From NCBI RefSeq assembly GCF_016342705.1, contig NZ_JAEINV010000007.1, positions 1 through 64,000 of the forward strand: a stretch of DNA of 64,000 bases, read 5' to 3'. The DNA is from Lutibacter sp. Its GTDB lineage: Bacteria; Bacteroidota; Bacteroidia; Flavobacteriales; Flavobacteriaceae. Below, one piece after another: positions 6,183-15,993 of this stretch (positions are counted from its first letter, which is position 1; each line of letters opens with the position of its first letter). The translations under genes and the position numbers were made by a program. Below the pieces are notes generated by a model. It ran no database searches. It was not told the origin of the DNA and was given only the letters and a program-made list of their open reading frames with translations.

Positions 6183-7508
6183 ATGGTAATCGGTTCTTTA
6201 TATATCTTTTTATTGTTCTCGCTTTTAGTGATAGTGATTTTAGGATCAAAGGATAAGGTTGAAAGATATATTCAATTAATCTTAATTACATTTATTTTTA
6301 TTGATTTTTCAATTCCACCAGGTGCTTTAGGCATAAAATTATTTGATGCTCTTACAATATTCATTTTGCCATTTTTTTTTATTAGTAAATACAGTAGATC
6401 TATTAAAATTTCAGGTAAAATAAAATTTATTTTATTATTATTTGTTATTATATTGGTTATAAGTAGTATCAATTCTATAAACCCAAAACTATCTTTGTTG
6501 AGGTTGCTACAGCAATTAAACTATCTATTTTTTTTTATAATATTTACCTCATATGTTAGTCTAAAAAATAATCTTATTAAGATAAAACCCACAATAGTAA
6601 TAAGTTTTCTAAGTTGCGTAATATTTTTAACTTTTCAAATAGTATTTGGACTTGATTTCACTTTATATTCAATTTTAAATTCTAATGTGACCAATCAAGG
6701 AATCAGATACCCTGGGCCATTTCAAGATCCTCAAAAGTTTGCACAATTTTTAGGCATGACTGCATTCCTATTTTTTTCAATTAGTTTTAAAAGAAAATTT
6801 ATACAAAAAAAATATTTGTACGCAGGAATTTTAGTTGCGATTAGTATAATTTCAACTGGTTCAAGAGGAGCCCTCTTTGGATTTGTTATAGGTATTAGTT
6901 ATTTTATTATTAGACAAACAATAAAAACCAAGAAAATTATAAATGTAATTCTAATATCAATAATTGCTTTAGTAACCGTATTTTTAAGTGAAAACTCATT
7001 AGTTTTTAAAAGAATGGACGATACTGAATCTGATCTTCAGTTTCGATACTCAATTTGGATTAAAGCTTATGATATTTTTTTAGAAAAACCAATTACTGGT
7101 ATTGGTACAGGAACTTATCAAGGGTTTGTTGAAGAAAATGATCCAGATCAGTTTTGGAAAGTTAATGATGAAAAAATTTATTATAACCACCCTGAAAGCG
7201 GTTTTTTGTTGTGGCTTGTAGAATATGGTTTTTTTGGGTTTGTTATAATACTCGGAGCTATTATATATTTAGTAAATCCATTTTATAGAAAGAAAATGAA
7301 ATGGAAAAATGAAAATTCTATTTTTCTTCTAGAAGCTGGAGTAATTTCATGGATAATTGGCTTCATAACAGTTGACTCATTAGGAGATAAACGAATTGGT
7401 GTAACCCTACTGATTCTATGCAGTTTTCTTTATTTATCAAAATTCAACCTAACAAGTAAAAACCTCAAATTTGGACATAGATTATGTCGAAACAAAAATT
7501 TAAAATAG
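6183..7508 (+). CDS. wzy: O-antigen/EPS polymerase (Wzy/RfaL-like)
   Basis: 441 residues with about ten to twelve hydrophobic spans. It shows the hallmarks of the Wzy_C/O-antigen ligase family: STGSRGALFG in the middle, then a periplasmic loop with RYSIWIKAYDIF and PITGIGTGTY, and HPESGFLLWLVEYGFFGF before the last spans. In a Wzx/Wzy system it joins flipped repeat units into a chain in the periplasm. The start follows the operon-internal terminator by 45 bp, and the 3' end overlaps the flippase gene by 25 bp, indicating translational coupling. As usual for the family, sequence cannot separate polymerase from ligase, but the context favours Wzy. Confidence 0.85.
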   Translation: MVIGSLYIFLLFSLLVIVILGSKDKVERYIQLILITFIFIDFSIPPGALGIKLFDALTIFILPFFFISKYSRSIKISGKIKFILLLFVIILVISSINSINPKLSLLRLLQQLNYLFFFIIFTSYVSLKNNLIKIKPTIVISFLSCVIFLTFQIVFGLDFTLYSILNSNVTNQGIRYPGPFQDPQKFAQFLGMTAFLFFSISFKRKFIQKKYLYAGILVAISIISTGSRGALFGFVIGISYFIIRQTIKTKKIINVILISIIALVTVFLSENSLVFKRMDDTESDLQFRYSIWIKAYDIFLEKPITGIGTGTYQGFVEENDPDQFWKVNDEKIYYNHPESGFLLWLVEYGFFGFVIILGAIIYLVNPFYRKKMKWKNENSIFLLEAGVISWIIGFITVDSLGDKRIGVTLLILCSFLYLSKFNLTSKNLKFGHRLCRNKNLK

Positions 7509-8950
7509 ATAAAACATCAGTTTTTTCAAATGCATTTTCTGGCATTGCATCCAATGTGCTACAAAATATTTTTTTGGGTATATTTTTTATACTATTAGCT
7601 AAAGCTATTGGAATTAATAATTTTTCAGATTATGTAATTGGAAATTCACTTTACCAAATTGTTGGAGCATTTTCAACAATGGGCTTGGCTAATTATTTTA
7701 TTCGAGAATATGTTAAGCAAAAGGGTGAAAATGATTATTCGGTATTGCACTTTTTTACAACAGAAGTATTACTTAGTTTTATTGCTTTTATTATAATAAT
7801 GATTCTTTCCTATTCTTTATATGCAAACGAATTATTAATTGTTCAAATAAGTTGTATTCTAGGGATTAATGTGCTTTTTGATAATTTAATTTATTCTGTT
7901 AAAGCATTACATGTTGCAAATAAAACTCAATACCTTATTCTAAAAATAACATTATTTGAAGCATTTATAAAATTGATATTAGTAATAATATTTTACTTTC
8001 TGCCATTTGAATTTCTTCAGTTTCTTTTTTTGCTAGTTGGTTTTAGAATTTTAACACTAATACTAGCTTTTTATACATTAACAAATTCTGTAAAAAATGA
8101 AATTAGTAAAGTTTTCAAACTTAGTATAATTAATCACCCAATTAAATTTAAAAAAATTAGAGCGTTAATTTATGAGGGAAGAATATTTATAATTATTGGG
8201 TCTGTAAGTACTATTTTTTGGCGAATAAACGCTTTATTATTATCAAAGTTAGTAGACAAGACAGAAGTTGGTTATTATGAAATTGCATTCAAATTTTTTT
8301 CTGTAGCTCAAATTATCCCAGTAATTTTACTAGCTACAATTTATCCTTTAATGTCTAAGTATTATTCTGATAAATCCACTTACTTATCAATTTCTCAAAA
8401 GGCATATTTACAAATTTTGACTTTAAGTGTTTTTACAACTTTATCGGCATATTTTATAGCCCCATATTTTATTAAATATTTTTTTGGAAGTCAATTTTTA
8501 GGTGCCATAAAGTTAACTCAATATATGTTTTTTGCTTTAATACCTTTTTCTTTATCGTTAGTGCAAGCATATGTTCTTTTGTCAAGTAATAATGAAAAGC
8601 TTGATATGTGGTTAAATATTATGAATTTATTTTTTAATACGTTCTTGAGTTATTTTTTAATTAAGCATATCGGCTCAAAAGGAAGTGTAATATCTATTAC
8701 AGTATCATTTATTCTATTTTACATCTTACAAAGTATTATCCTAATGTATAAAAAATTAAATTTATTAGGCTCTTTCCGTAATTCAGTTTTTGTAATTCTA
8801 TTTTTTACAATTGTGTGTATTACAATTTCAGAATATGCTATTTTTCCAAATATTCCACCAATGGGTTTTTTTATTAGTTCAATATTAATTATTACCATAT
8901 ATGCCAGATTTACAGGGATTTTAAATACTAATATTCTTATAAAAAAATAA
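7484..8950 (+). CDS. wzx: Lipid-linked oligosaccharide flippase (Wzx)
   Basis: 488 residues with 12-14 hydrophobic segments throughout and short loops, as in the MOP/polysaccharide transporter superfamily. The N-terminal part has SGIASNVLQNIFLGIFFILLA and the centre carries FWRINALLLSKLVDKTEVGYYEIAFK, a pattern typical of Wzx proteins (a span followed by VGYYxxAxK). It moves undecaprenyl-pyrophosphate-linked repeat units to the periplasmic face. It overlaps the polymerase gene by 25 bp and is followed at 4 bp by a glycosyltransferase. Confidence 0.88.
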   Translation: MSKQKFKIDKTSVFSNAFSGIASNVLQNIFLGIFFILLAKAIGINNFSDYVIGNSLYQIVGAFSTMGLANYFIREYVKQKGENDYSVLHFFTTEVLLSFIAFIIIMILSYSLYANELLIVQISCILGINVLFDNLIYSVKALHVANKTQYLILKITLFEAFIKLILVIIFYFLPFEFLQFLFLLVGFRILTLILAFYTLTNSVKNEISKVFKLSIINHPIKFKKIRALIYEGRIFIIIGSVSTIFWRINALLLSKLVDKTEVGYYEIAFKFFSVAQIIPVILLATIYPLMSKYYSDKSTYLSISQKAYLQILTLSVFTTLSAYFIAPYFIKYFFGSQFLGAIKLTQYMFFALIPFSLSLVQAYVLLSSNNEKLDMWLNIMNLFFNTFLSYFLIKHIGSKGSVISITVSFILFYILQSIILMYKKLNLLGSFRNSVFVILFFTIVCITISEYAIFPNIPPMGFFISSILIITIYARFTGILNTNILIKK

Positions 8951-8954
8951 AACT

Positions 8955-10112
8955 ATGAAGCCATCTGTATTGTTTATAACAAAAGTTTGTTTCTTGGATG
9001 CAGCGTTGGAATATATTAAAGAAGTGAAAGATTATGTTGATCTTCATGTTTTAATAGAAATTGATCCTCATTCTAAAAACACAAATATTTTAAACGTAAA
9101 AAGATTAGTTAAGGATGCGACCTTTTTAAATGCAAAACAATTATTAAGTTCACAAGATTACAAAGGATTTATTGAATATATTGAAGGTTGCGAGTCATTT
9201 CAATTTTTTGTTCATCATCACCCCAAAAGCATTTCATTTTCTTCAATAAATAAATCATTCGTACTTTTAAAGCAAATTAAAAAATTAAAACCAGATTTTA
9301 TTCATTTTGATGATGTTTCAGTACGATTGGTTGCATTATCATTTTTATTGAATTTTAATAAAGAGAAGTTAATTATGAACGTGCATGACCCAGTACAGCA
9401 TTCTGGAGAAATTATCATAAAAAATTTATTTGCACGAAAAATGTTTTATAGGAAAGTACATAAATATGTAGTGTTTTCAAAATTTAGTAAATCTATTTTT
9501 TTAGAAAAATATGGATATAAGAAATCATGTATGGCATTAAATTTAAAGCCGTATAATTTTTATACAAACTATGGGCAATCAAGCCCAAGCAAAATTTACA
9601 TCACATTTATTGGCAGAATTTCAGAATACAAAGGGGTTGATATTTTCCTAGATGCTATTAATATTTTAAATGTTAAATACCCAGAGGTTAAATATATTAT
9701 CGCAGGTTCTCCAAATAATGATCTTTTAGCCAAGAATTTAATTGAAAAATATACTTTTGAGAATGTAAAATATATATTTGATCATTTATCCAACAGCAAA
9801 CTCTGTGAAATTATAAATCTTTCACAACTTATTGTTTGTCCATATAGAGATGCAACTCAAAGCGGTGTTATAATGACTGCTCTTGCCTTATGCGCCCCAA
9901 TTATTGTTTCAAATCAGGGAGGCTTACATGAATATGTTGAAAGTGGAATAACTGGAATGATTTCAAAACCTGATGCAGAATCATTTGCCACGGCAATCGA
10001 GACTTTCATTATAGATAAAATAAAACACAAGCAATTTTCTGAAAATATAAGAAATATGGATTCAAGCCAATTCAATTTTGGAAAAGAAAGAATTTTAGAA
10101 TTATATAAATGA
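8955..10112 (+). CDS. GT4-family glycosyltransferase
   Basis: 385 residues with a two-domain GT-B fold. The C-terminal half shows ITFIGRISEYKGVDIFLDAI and YIIAGSP, then LIVCPYRDATQSGVIMTALALC, the donor-site region where GT4 enzymes usually have E-x7-E; the order here is D-A-T-Q-S-G. It should add one sugar of the repeat unit at the cytosolic face. The donor and linkage cannot be read from sequence. It overlaps the next gene by 4 bp (ATGA-type overlap), so the two are probably translationally coupled. Confidence 0.85.
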   Translation: MKPSVLFITKVCFLDAALEYIKEVKDYVDLHVLIEIDPHSKNTNILNVKRLVKDATFLNAKQLLSSQDYKGFIEYIEGCESFQFFVHHHPKSISFSSINKSFVLLKQIKKLKPDFIHFDDVSVRLVALSFLLNFNKEKLIMNVHDPVQHSGEIIIKNLFARKMFYRKVHKYVVFSKFSKSIFLEKYGYKKSCMALNLKPYNFYTNYGQSSPSKIYITFIGRISEYKGVDIFLDAINILNVKYPEVKYIIAGSPNNDLLAKNLIEKYTFENVKYIFDHLSNSKLCEIINLSQLIVCPYRDATQSGVIMTALALCAPIIVSNQGGLHEYVESGITGMISKPDAESFATAIETFIIDKIKHKQFSENIRNMDSSQFNFGKERILELYK

Positions 10113-11227
10113 AAATTATAAAAAAGAAAATATTATTTACAATTCATGGATTAGAAACAGGAGGTGCTGAGAAATTTCTTATTTCATTAGTTAATAAACT
10201 TGATCACTCCAAATTGGATTGTACGATAATTAGTTATTCAAAAAATAATCCATTGGCAACTGAACTTAATAAAGAAGTGAATTTGAAAATTTTCTCTAGG
10301 AATTCTAAATTTGATTTAAAACCATTAGTAGAGTCCAGACAATTTATTAAAAACTTAAAGCCTGATTTAATTTTTTGTGTAGGATTTTTTTCATTTTTTT
10401 TAACTCACATTTCAAATTTATTTAATTTAAAAAAAATCACAAGAATTATTTCTTATCACACTACAATACACAGAAATAAAAAGGATCATTTGTTGATGAA
10501 AATGTATTCTAAATTTATTAGAAATAGTGATAAAATTGTCACAGTTTGTAACAATCAAATAGAATATACAACACAACAATATAAAATTAAACGTAATTTT
10601 TTCACTTCCATTTATAATGGGGTTGATACTGATTACTGGCGAATGCCAAAAACGCTAGAGGAAACTGGATTAATAAGAGCCCAATTCGGAATACCTAAAG
10701 ATGCTAAAGTTATTATAAAAATAGCTGCATTTAGAGCTGAGAAAAATCATAAGGCAGCAGTTGATGCATTTAATATATTGAACGAAAAAGGAATACATAA
10801 TATTTTTTTGCTTTTTGTGGGTGATGGAATTCTAAAAAATGAAATTAAAACGTATGTAACTAATTTAAATTTATCGGAAAAAGTAATTTTTGCTGGGAAC
10901 CAAATAGACGTACGTCCATTTTATTGGGCTTCGGATATTTTTACCTTAACATCAAATGGTGTTGAAACGTTTTCAATAGCTACGCTAGAAGCCTTAAGTT
11001 GTGGCTTGCCATGTGTGCTTACAGATATTGGAGGCGCTAACGAAATGATTTTAGAAGGAGTTAATGGATATTTATCCAATACAAATTACAGAAATATTGC
11101 TGTTCAATGGGAAAAGACATTGATTACAAATTTTGATAATGTAAAAATATCCATTGCTACAAAAAATAAATTTAATCTTAATTTAATGATTAATAAGTAT
11201 CAAGCATTATTAGAAAAATCAACTTGA
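10109..11227 (+). CDS. GT4-family glycosyltransferase
   Basis: 372 residues. The N-terminal HGLETGGAEKFLISLVNKL is the classic glycine-rich acceptor-domain motif of GT4. The donor domain has AAFRAEKNHKAAVDAF, FVGDG and SNGVETFSIATLEALSCGLPCVLTDI (split here over the E-x7-E region, Glu to Glu), conserved for nucleotide-sugar binding. It is a retaining glycosyltransferase acting on the lipid-linked repeat unit. It overlaps the previous gene by 4 bp. A 146-bp gap without visible signals follows. Confidence 0.88.
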   Translation: MKIIKKKILFTIHGLETGGAEKFLISLVNKLDHSKLDCTIISYSKNNPLATELNKEVNLKIFSRNSKFDLKPLVESRQFIKNLKPDLIFCVGFFSFFLTHISNLFNLKKITRIISYHTTIHRNKKDHLLMKMYSKFIRNSDKIVTVCNNQIEYTTQQYKIKRNFFTSIYNGVDTDYWRMPKTLEETGLIRAQFGIPKDAKVIIKIAAFRAEKNHKAAVDAFNILNEKGIHNIFLLFVGDGILKNEIKTYVTNLNLSEKVIFAGNQIDVRPFYWASDIFTLTSNGVETFSIATLEALSCGLPCVLTDIGGANEMILEGVNGYLSNTNYRNIAVQWEKTLITNFDNVKISIATKNKFNLNLMINKYQALLEKST

Positions 11228-11373
11228 TATTATAACAAGAATTAAACTTAATACTTAGAGTTAGATCCATCCATAAGATTGTTCCGTGTGATTTTGATAT
11301 TTCTCTGGCTTTAATAAAATATAATCTCAACTATTAGATTTTTTCTTTAAACTCTTAAATTTATATATTTAAT

Positions 11374-12423
11374 ATGAAAATATTAATTAATGTACCCCAG
11401 TTAAATTTAACAGGTGGTGTTTCATCTCTTTTCAATGTATTGAAGATTGAGAGTAATCATGAAAATATTTCACTTTTTATAATAAAAAATCGACTTCCAT
11501 TTATTTTAAGAATGCCATTAAAATATATTGAGTTTGTTTATAAAATTTTTTCTGTTGATATAGTACATATTAATCCATCTTTAAATAGGAAATCATTTCT
11601 TAGAGATTCTGTTTTTGCTTGGCTTTCATTATTCTTTTCAAAAAAATTAATTGTTTATTGGCATGGTTGGGAAGAGACGTATGAAAAAAAAATTATTGAA
11701 AATCTATTTTTAAACTGGGTATTAAAAGCAACATTTCTAAAAGCTCAAACGACCATTGTATTGGGAGAAGTATTTGAAATGAAACTTCGAAAAATGGGTT
11801 ATAATAATAAAATTGTTATTGAAACAAATAGTGCAGAAAATAAATATATTACAAATCAACAACCGAAAAACATAAAAAAAACGGATTGCATTAATATACT
11901 TTTTTTATCTAGACTTGAAAAAGCAAAAGGGGTTTATATTGCTATAGAAACTTTGCGAATTTTGAATAAGAATAGACAAAAATACAGGTTGATAATTGCA
12001 GGTAATGGTGGAGAGGTAGTTAATGTTAAATCATTTATAAAAGATGATGAATTTATTGAATTGGCAGGTTACGTTGGAGAAACTACAAAACACAATTTAC
12101 TAAATAATTCTCATATTATGTTTTTACCCTCTTATTCTGAAGGTTTGCCATTAACTTTATTAGAAGGTATGATATATGGTCTACCTATCATTTCAAGACC
12201 AATTGGAGGTATTCCAGACATAGTTATTAACGGAGAAAACGGTTTTCTTATAGAAAGTTTAGAGCCTAAGGTGTATTCAGATAAAATTGAATTTTTAGTG
12301 AATTCAGATGAATTATATAAACAGATTTCAATTAATAATATTGAAAAGAGCTCTCTTTTTAGCCCTGAAAATGTAAGGGAAAGAATATGTAATTTATATA
12401 GCCAAGTTAATAATGAAAAATAA
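11374..12423 (+). CDS. GT4-family glycosyltransferase
   Basis: 349 residues. It begins with ILINVPQLNLTGGVSSLFNVL, the acceptor-side glycine loop. The donor domain shows LFLSRLEKAKGVYIAIETL, AGNGGE, and the E-x7-E stretch SEGLPLTLLEGMIYGLPIIS. It is a retaining GT-B transferase for repeat-unit assembly. Its end overlaps the next gene by 11 bp. Codon use is strongly AT-biased, like the neighbours on both sides. Confidence 0.87.
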   Translation: MKILINVPQLNLTGGVSSLFNVLKIESNHENISLFIIKNRLPFILRMPLKYIEFVYKIFSVDIVHINPSLNRKSFLRDSVFAWLSLFFSKKLIVYWHGWEETYEKKIIENLFLNWVLKATFLKAQTTIVLGEVFEMKLRKMGYNNKIVIETNSAENKYITNQQPKNIKKTDCINILFLSRLEKAKGVYIAIETLRILNKNRQKYRLIIAGNGGEVVNVKSFIKDDEFIELAGYVGETTKHNLLNNSHIMFLPSYSEGLPLTLLEGMIYGLPIISRPIGGIPDIVINGENGFLIESLEPKVYSDKIEFLVNSDELYKQISINNIEKSSLFSPENVRERICNLYSQVNNEK

Positions 12424-13570
12424 AATTGATACTATTATTTCATCAAGTATTATTCATATTGAAAAAATGAATTATCAATCTTTTGATTTGTTTGATGCTC
12501 TAACTTGCGCTTGGATTGATAAAATCACAAATCGTTCTGATTTACTAAGAAGAATTGCCATCCAAATAAATTTAAAATTTCCTTTGAATTTGCATTGGTT
12601 TGGCATGAGAAAAATGGTTCATACTAAGCTAGTATCAGATTTATTGTGGTATTTCTCTCTGGAAAAAAATAATGAGAAGAGCAGAAACTCCTACGAAAAG
12701 ATTTTTGAGCTAAAAGTAAATGGAAATAATATGGTATGGGGGTTAAACTTTCCGTACACTTCGCGTTTCATTAATGCTGATTCTAATACTCCTAATATTT
12801 ATAATACAGCCACGACAGGCATTTCCATTTGTGAGTATATTAGTATAAATAATGACAAATTAGCTGGAAGTGTAGTAAAAGAAATAATTGAATCGCTTTT
12901 TAGTGTATTTAAGTTTAAGGATGAAGGGTATAAAGGATGGTTCTCATATTACCCAGGCCAGAAAGCACCTACATATAATGTAAATGCATTAACTGCCTAT
13001 TTCCTTTGTAAAGCTAATTATACTTCAAAACGTAAACTAGTAGATATTAACATAATTGAACAGCTAGTGCAACTACTAATAGAAGAACAAAATAAAGATG
13101 GAAGCTGGTATTACTCACGTCTATCGAAAGGGAAATGGATTGACGGTTTTCATAGTGGGTTTATTATTGAATCTTTAGCTTATGTTTATTCACATGGTTA
13201 TAAATCAAAAGAACTTTATGAGTGTTTAAAGAAAGCATGGAAGTTTTACATATCCAACATGTTTACCAAAGATGGCTATCCGAAATATTTCATAGAAAGT
13301 GATAAATACCCGATAGAAGCTCAGAATTGTGCCCAAGCTATTCAAACAATTGCAACTGTAGGTTTATGGTTAAATTGGAGTGAAAAAGAATTGCTTGAAA
13401 AGGTTATTGAAAATACATTAAATGTTCTTTATGACAAAAAAGGTTTTTTTTACTATAAGAAGGTACGGAACTTCATATATAAACAATCATATCTTCGCTG
13501 GTCCACAAGTCCAATGTTAGTCGCTTTAAAATATTCAGAACTTTATCTATATCAAAATGATAATTCGTAA
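12413..13570 (+). CDS. Alpha/alpha-toroid protein of EPS loci, function unknown
   Basis: 385 residues without a signal peptide or membrane span. The sequence suggests an alpha/alpha toroid: helical pairs with glycine- and tryptophan-rich turns such as KGWFSYYPGQKAPTYN, EEQNKDGSWYY (resembling the QxxDGSW motif of terpene cyclases and squalene cyclases) and GKWIDGFHSGFIIESLAYVY. Similar proteins are common in flavobacterial polysaccharide loci and are sometimes given unreliable names. The position between a glycosyltransferase and an acetyltransferase, with overlaps of 11 and 14 bp on its two sides, argues for a role in repeat-unit synthesis or modification. A lyase or epimerase with this fold is possible. 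I do not assign an activity. Confidence 0.6.
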   Translation: MKNKIDTIISSSIIHIEKMNYQSFDLFDALTCAWIDKITNRSDLLRRIAIQINLKFPLNLHWFGMRKMVHTKLVSDLLWYFSLEKNNEKSRNSYEKIFELKVNGNNMVWGLNFPYTSRFINADSNTPNIYNTATTGISICEYISINNDKLAGSVVKEIIESLFSVFKFKDEGYKGWFSYYPGQKAPTYNVNALTAYFLCKANYTSKRKLVDINIIEQLVQLLIEEQNKDGSWYYSRLSKGKWIDGFHSGFIIESLAYVYSHGYKSKELYECLKKAWKFYISNMFTKDGYPKYFIESDKYPIEAQNCAQAIQTIATVGLWLNWSEKELLEKVIENTLNVLYDKKGFFYYKKVRNFIYKQSYLRWSTSPMLVALKYSELYLYQNDNS

Positions 13571-14084
13571 AATACTTTATTTCTTTTATATCAGTTTATT
13601 CCGTTTTACAGCGGAAATATATCGCCCTTATGCAATTATTTCTCCACAATTAAGACAGCTATTAGTTAAAGGATTCTTAAACAAATGTGGTAAAAATGTT
13701 AGAGTAAAACGAAATGCGGACGTTTCAATGTTTATGGAATTGGGGAATTATTCAGAGCTTGGGACAAACTGTATTATTCAGTCCAATACAAAAATTGGTG
13801 ATTATGTAATAATGGGACCCGATGTGAAGATTTACACCAAAAATCACGGATATAGCTCTTTGGATATTCCTATTGCTTTGCAAGCAAATGAAGAAAAAGA
13901 AGTTGTTATTGGTAATGATGTTTGGTTAGGAGCGAACGTAATTTTAACCCCAGGAGTCAATATAGGTAACCACGTTATAATAGCAGCTGGTTCAGTGGTT
14001 ACTAAAGATGTTCCAAATTATGCTATTGTTGGAGGTGTACCGGCGAAGGTTTTAAAATATAGAAATAAAAATGAAGCTAAATAA
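13557..14084 (+). CDS. Hexapeptide-repeat acyltransferase (WbbJ/maltose O-acetyltransferase type)
   Basis: 175 residues. A left-handed beta-helix is seen from about residue 55 with hexapeptide repeats (IGDYVIMGPDVKI, VVIGNDVWLGANVILTPGVNIG, VIIAAGSVVTKDVP) and the end motif AIVGGVPAKVLKYR. His95 in KNHGYS is the likely catalytic base. It transfers an acetyl or other acyl group from acyl-CoA to a sugar. A hydrophobic N-terminus (IIRKILYFFYISLF) could associate with membrane. It overlaps the genes on both sides by 14 bp. Confidence 0.88.
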   Translation: MIIRKILYFFYISLFRFTAEIYRPYAIISPQLRQLLVKGFLNKCGKNVRVKRNADVSMFMELGNYSELGTNCIIQSNTKIGDYVIMGPDVKIYTKNHGYSSLDIPIALQANEEKEVVIGNDVWLGANVILTPGVNIGNHVIIAAGSVVTKDVPNYAIVGGVPAKVLKYRNKNEAK

Positions 14085-14610
14085 ATTACAAGCCTTTTAT
14101 ATTCTAATAAAGATTTATAATTTTTTATATATAATTTTCTTTACTAGACGTTGTCGTTTTTTTTTGCAAAAAATAGCAAGATTCAATATTGGTAAAAACT
14201 CAAGTATACAAGCAGTTCGATTTTTTTCCTTTGGAAAATTAAAAATTGGTTTTAATACGATTATTAATTCGGGTTGTTATATAGATAATCGAAGGAATAT
14301 TAGTATAGGTAATAATGTTGTTATTGCTCATGATACAAAAATTTACACTTTGGGTCATGATATAAATGATTTAAATTTTGTAACAAAGGGGGCTCCAGTA
14401 ATAATTGAAGATTATGTAATAATATTTTCTAATGTATTAATAATGCCAGGTGTTACTATTAAAATGGGAGCAGTCGTTTTGCCAGGAAGTGTTATTTCAA
14501 AAGATGTTGCAGAAATGAATGTCGTTGGTGGTAATCCAGGTAAATTTATTAAAATGAGAGAAAAATTGCATACAAGTAAAAGAGTAGTTAATTATTGGTT
14601 TTCAATATAA
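14071..14610 (+). CDS. Second hexapeptide-repeat acyltransferase
   Basis: 179 residues, of the same fold as its upstream neighbour but clearly divergent. The beta-helix repeats are ISIGNNVVIAHDTKI, PVIIEDYVIIFSNVLIMPGV and MGAVVLPGSVISKDV, with VVGGNPGKFIKMR at the end. His at TLGHDIND is the probable catalytic base. Two consecutive acyltransferases suggest that the repeat unit is acylated at two positions or on two sugars. It overlaps the previous gene by 14 bp and precedes the dehydrogenase by 13 bp. Confidence 0.86.
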   Translation: MKLNKLQAFYILIKIYNFLYIIFFTRRCRFFLQKIARFNIGKNSSIQAVRFFSFGKLKIGFNTIINSGCYIDNRRNISIGNNVVIAHDTKIYTLGHDINDLNFVTKGAPVIIEDYVIIFSNVLIMPGVTIKMGAVVLPGSVISKDVAEMNVVGGNPGKFIKMREKLHTSKRVVNYWFSI

Positions 14611-14623
14611 ATAAATTTTAAAA

Positions 14624-15988
14624 ATGAATATTAGCATATTTGGTCTAGGCTATGTAGGGTGCGTAAGTTTAGGGTGTTTAGCAAAAAATGGTCACAATGT
14701 TATAGGCGTTGATGTAAATCAGAATAAAGTAGATTTAATAAATCAAGGTAAGCCTACCATCATAGAAAAGGATATTGATGTAATAATAGCAGAACAATTC
14801 CAACGTGGAGTTATATCAGCTACAACAAAAGCAGCTGAGGCTATTACAAAAACGGAGATTAGTATCATTGCAGTAGGTACCCCATCTACACCTCAAGGTC
14901 ATTTAAATTTAAAATATATTTTCAAGGTTGCAGAAGATATAGGGAAAGCCATTAAAAATAAGAATGATTTTCATATTGTGGTTTTGCGTTCTACTGTATT
15001 GCCTGGTACGTGTGATAAAGTAGCTACTATTTTAGAGATGGCTTCAGGAAAAAAAAGGAATGAAGGTTTTGCTGTGGTTGACAATCCTGAATTTTTGCGT
15101 GAAGGAAGTGCTGTTCAAGACTATTATAACCCTCCCTTAACCTTAATTGGATCAGATAACAAAAAAGCTGCAGAAAGAGTAGCGGATTTGTATCGTGAGT
15201 TACCAGGTGAAATAATAGTGACTGATTTAAAGATAGCAGAGTTGATGAAGTATGTAAATAATACGTTTCACGCACTTAAAATATCTTTTGCCAACGAAGT
15301 TGGTAACGTTTGTTCGGCTTTAGATATTGACTCTCATCAAGTAATGGATATTTTTTGTAAAGACAAGCAGTTAAATATCTCCAATTATTACTTCAAACCA
15401 GGTTTTGCTTATGGAGGTTCTTGTTTACCAAAGGATTTAAAAGGCTTTCAGACGTTGGCACACGACCATTATGTGAAAACTCCAATAGTAGATAGTATTG
15501 GATTAACAAATGAAAACCAAATAGAACGTGCTATTGAAATGATACAGCGTTTCCCTAACAAGAAGCTAGGATTTTTAGGTTTAAGCTTTAAAGCGGGGAC
15601 AGATGATTTACGTAATAGCCCTGCGGTGCGCGTAGTTGAAGCTTTATTAGGTAAAGGAGCCGCTATAAGTATTTATGATAAGAATATAAATTTGACGATG
15701 TTGACAGGTACCAACAAAGATTATATAGATGCACGAATTCCACATTTATCAAAACTATTAGTAACTGATTTGAATGAATTGGTAAGTTCTTCGGAAGTAT
15801 TAATTGTAAATACAAATGAAGTAGAGTTTGTAAAACTATTAAGAAATGTAACCGATAAAACTATTATTGATTTTGTAAGGATTGATGATACTCTTTTGGA
15901 AAGAGAAAATTATATAGGCATTAATTGGTCTATAGAAAAACTAAATAAAGAAAATTATGTGTCAAATGAAGACACCGTATTAAAATAA
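14624..15988 (+). CDS. Nucleotide-sugar 6-dehydrogenase, AlgD-like
   Basis: 454 residues. An NAD-binding Rossmann domain starts with ISIFGLGYVGCVSLGCLA. The central part carries PEFLREGSAVQD, and the catalytic cysteine is Cys267 in GGSCLPKDL. The C-terminal domain has FLGLSFKAGTDDLRNSPA. The order and wording are closer to GDP-mannose 6-dehydrogenase (AlgD) than to UDP-glucose dehydrogenase. It would oxidise GDP-mannose to GDP-mannuronate with two NAD+, giving an acidic polymer. No GDP-mannose synthesis genes are in the island, so the donor must come from the host. UDP-sugar specificity cannot be excluded. Confidence 0.85.
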   Translation: MNISIFGLGYVGCVSLGCLAKNGHNVIGVDVNQNKVDLINQGKPTIIEKDIDVIIAEQFQRGVISATTKAAEAITKTEISIIAVGTPSTPQGHLNLKYIFKVAEDIGKAIKNKNDFHIVVLRSTVLPGTCDKVATILEMASGKKRNEGFAVVDNPEFLREGSAVQDYYNPPLTLIGSDNKKAAERVADLYRELPGEIIVTDLKIAELMKYVNNTFHALKISFANEVGNVCSALDIDSHQVMDIFCKDKQLNISNYYFKPGFAYGGSCLPKDLKGFQTLAHDHYVKTPIVDSIGLTNENQIERAIEMIQRFPNKKLGFLGLSFKAGTDDLRNSPAVRVVEALLGKGAAISIYDKNINLTMLTGTNKDYIDARIPHLSKLLVTDLNELVSSSEVLIVNTNEVEFVKLLRNVTDKTIIDFVRIDDTLLERENYIGINWSIEKLNKENYVSNEDTVLK

Positions 15989-15993
15989 AAATC

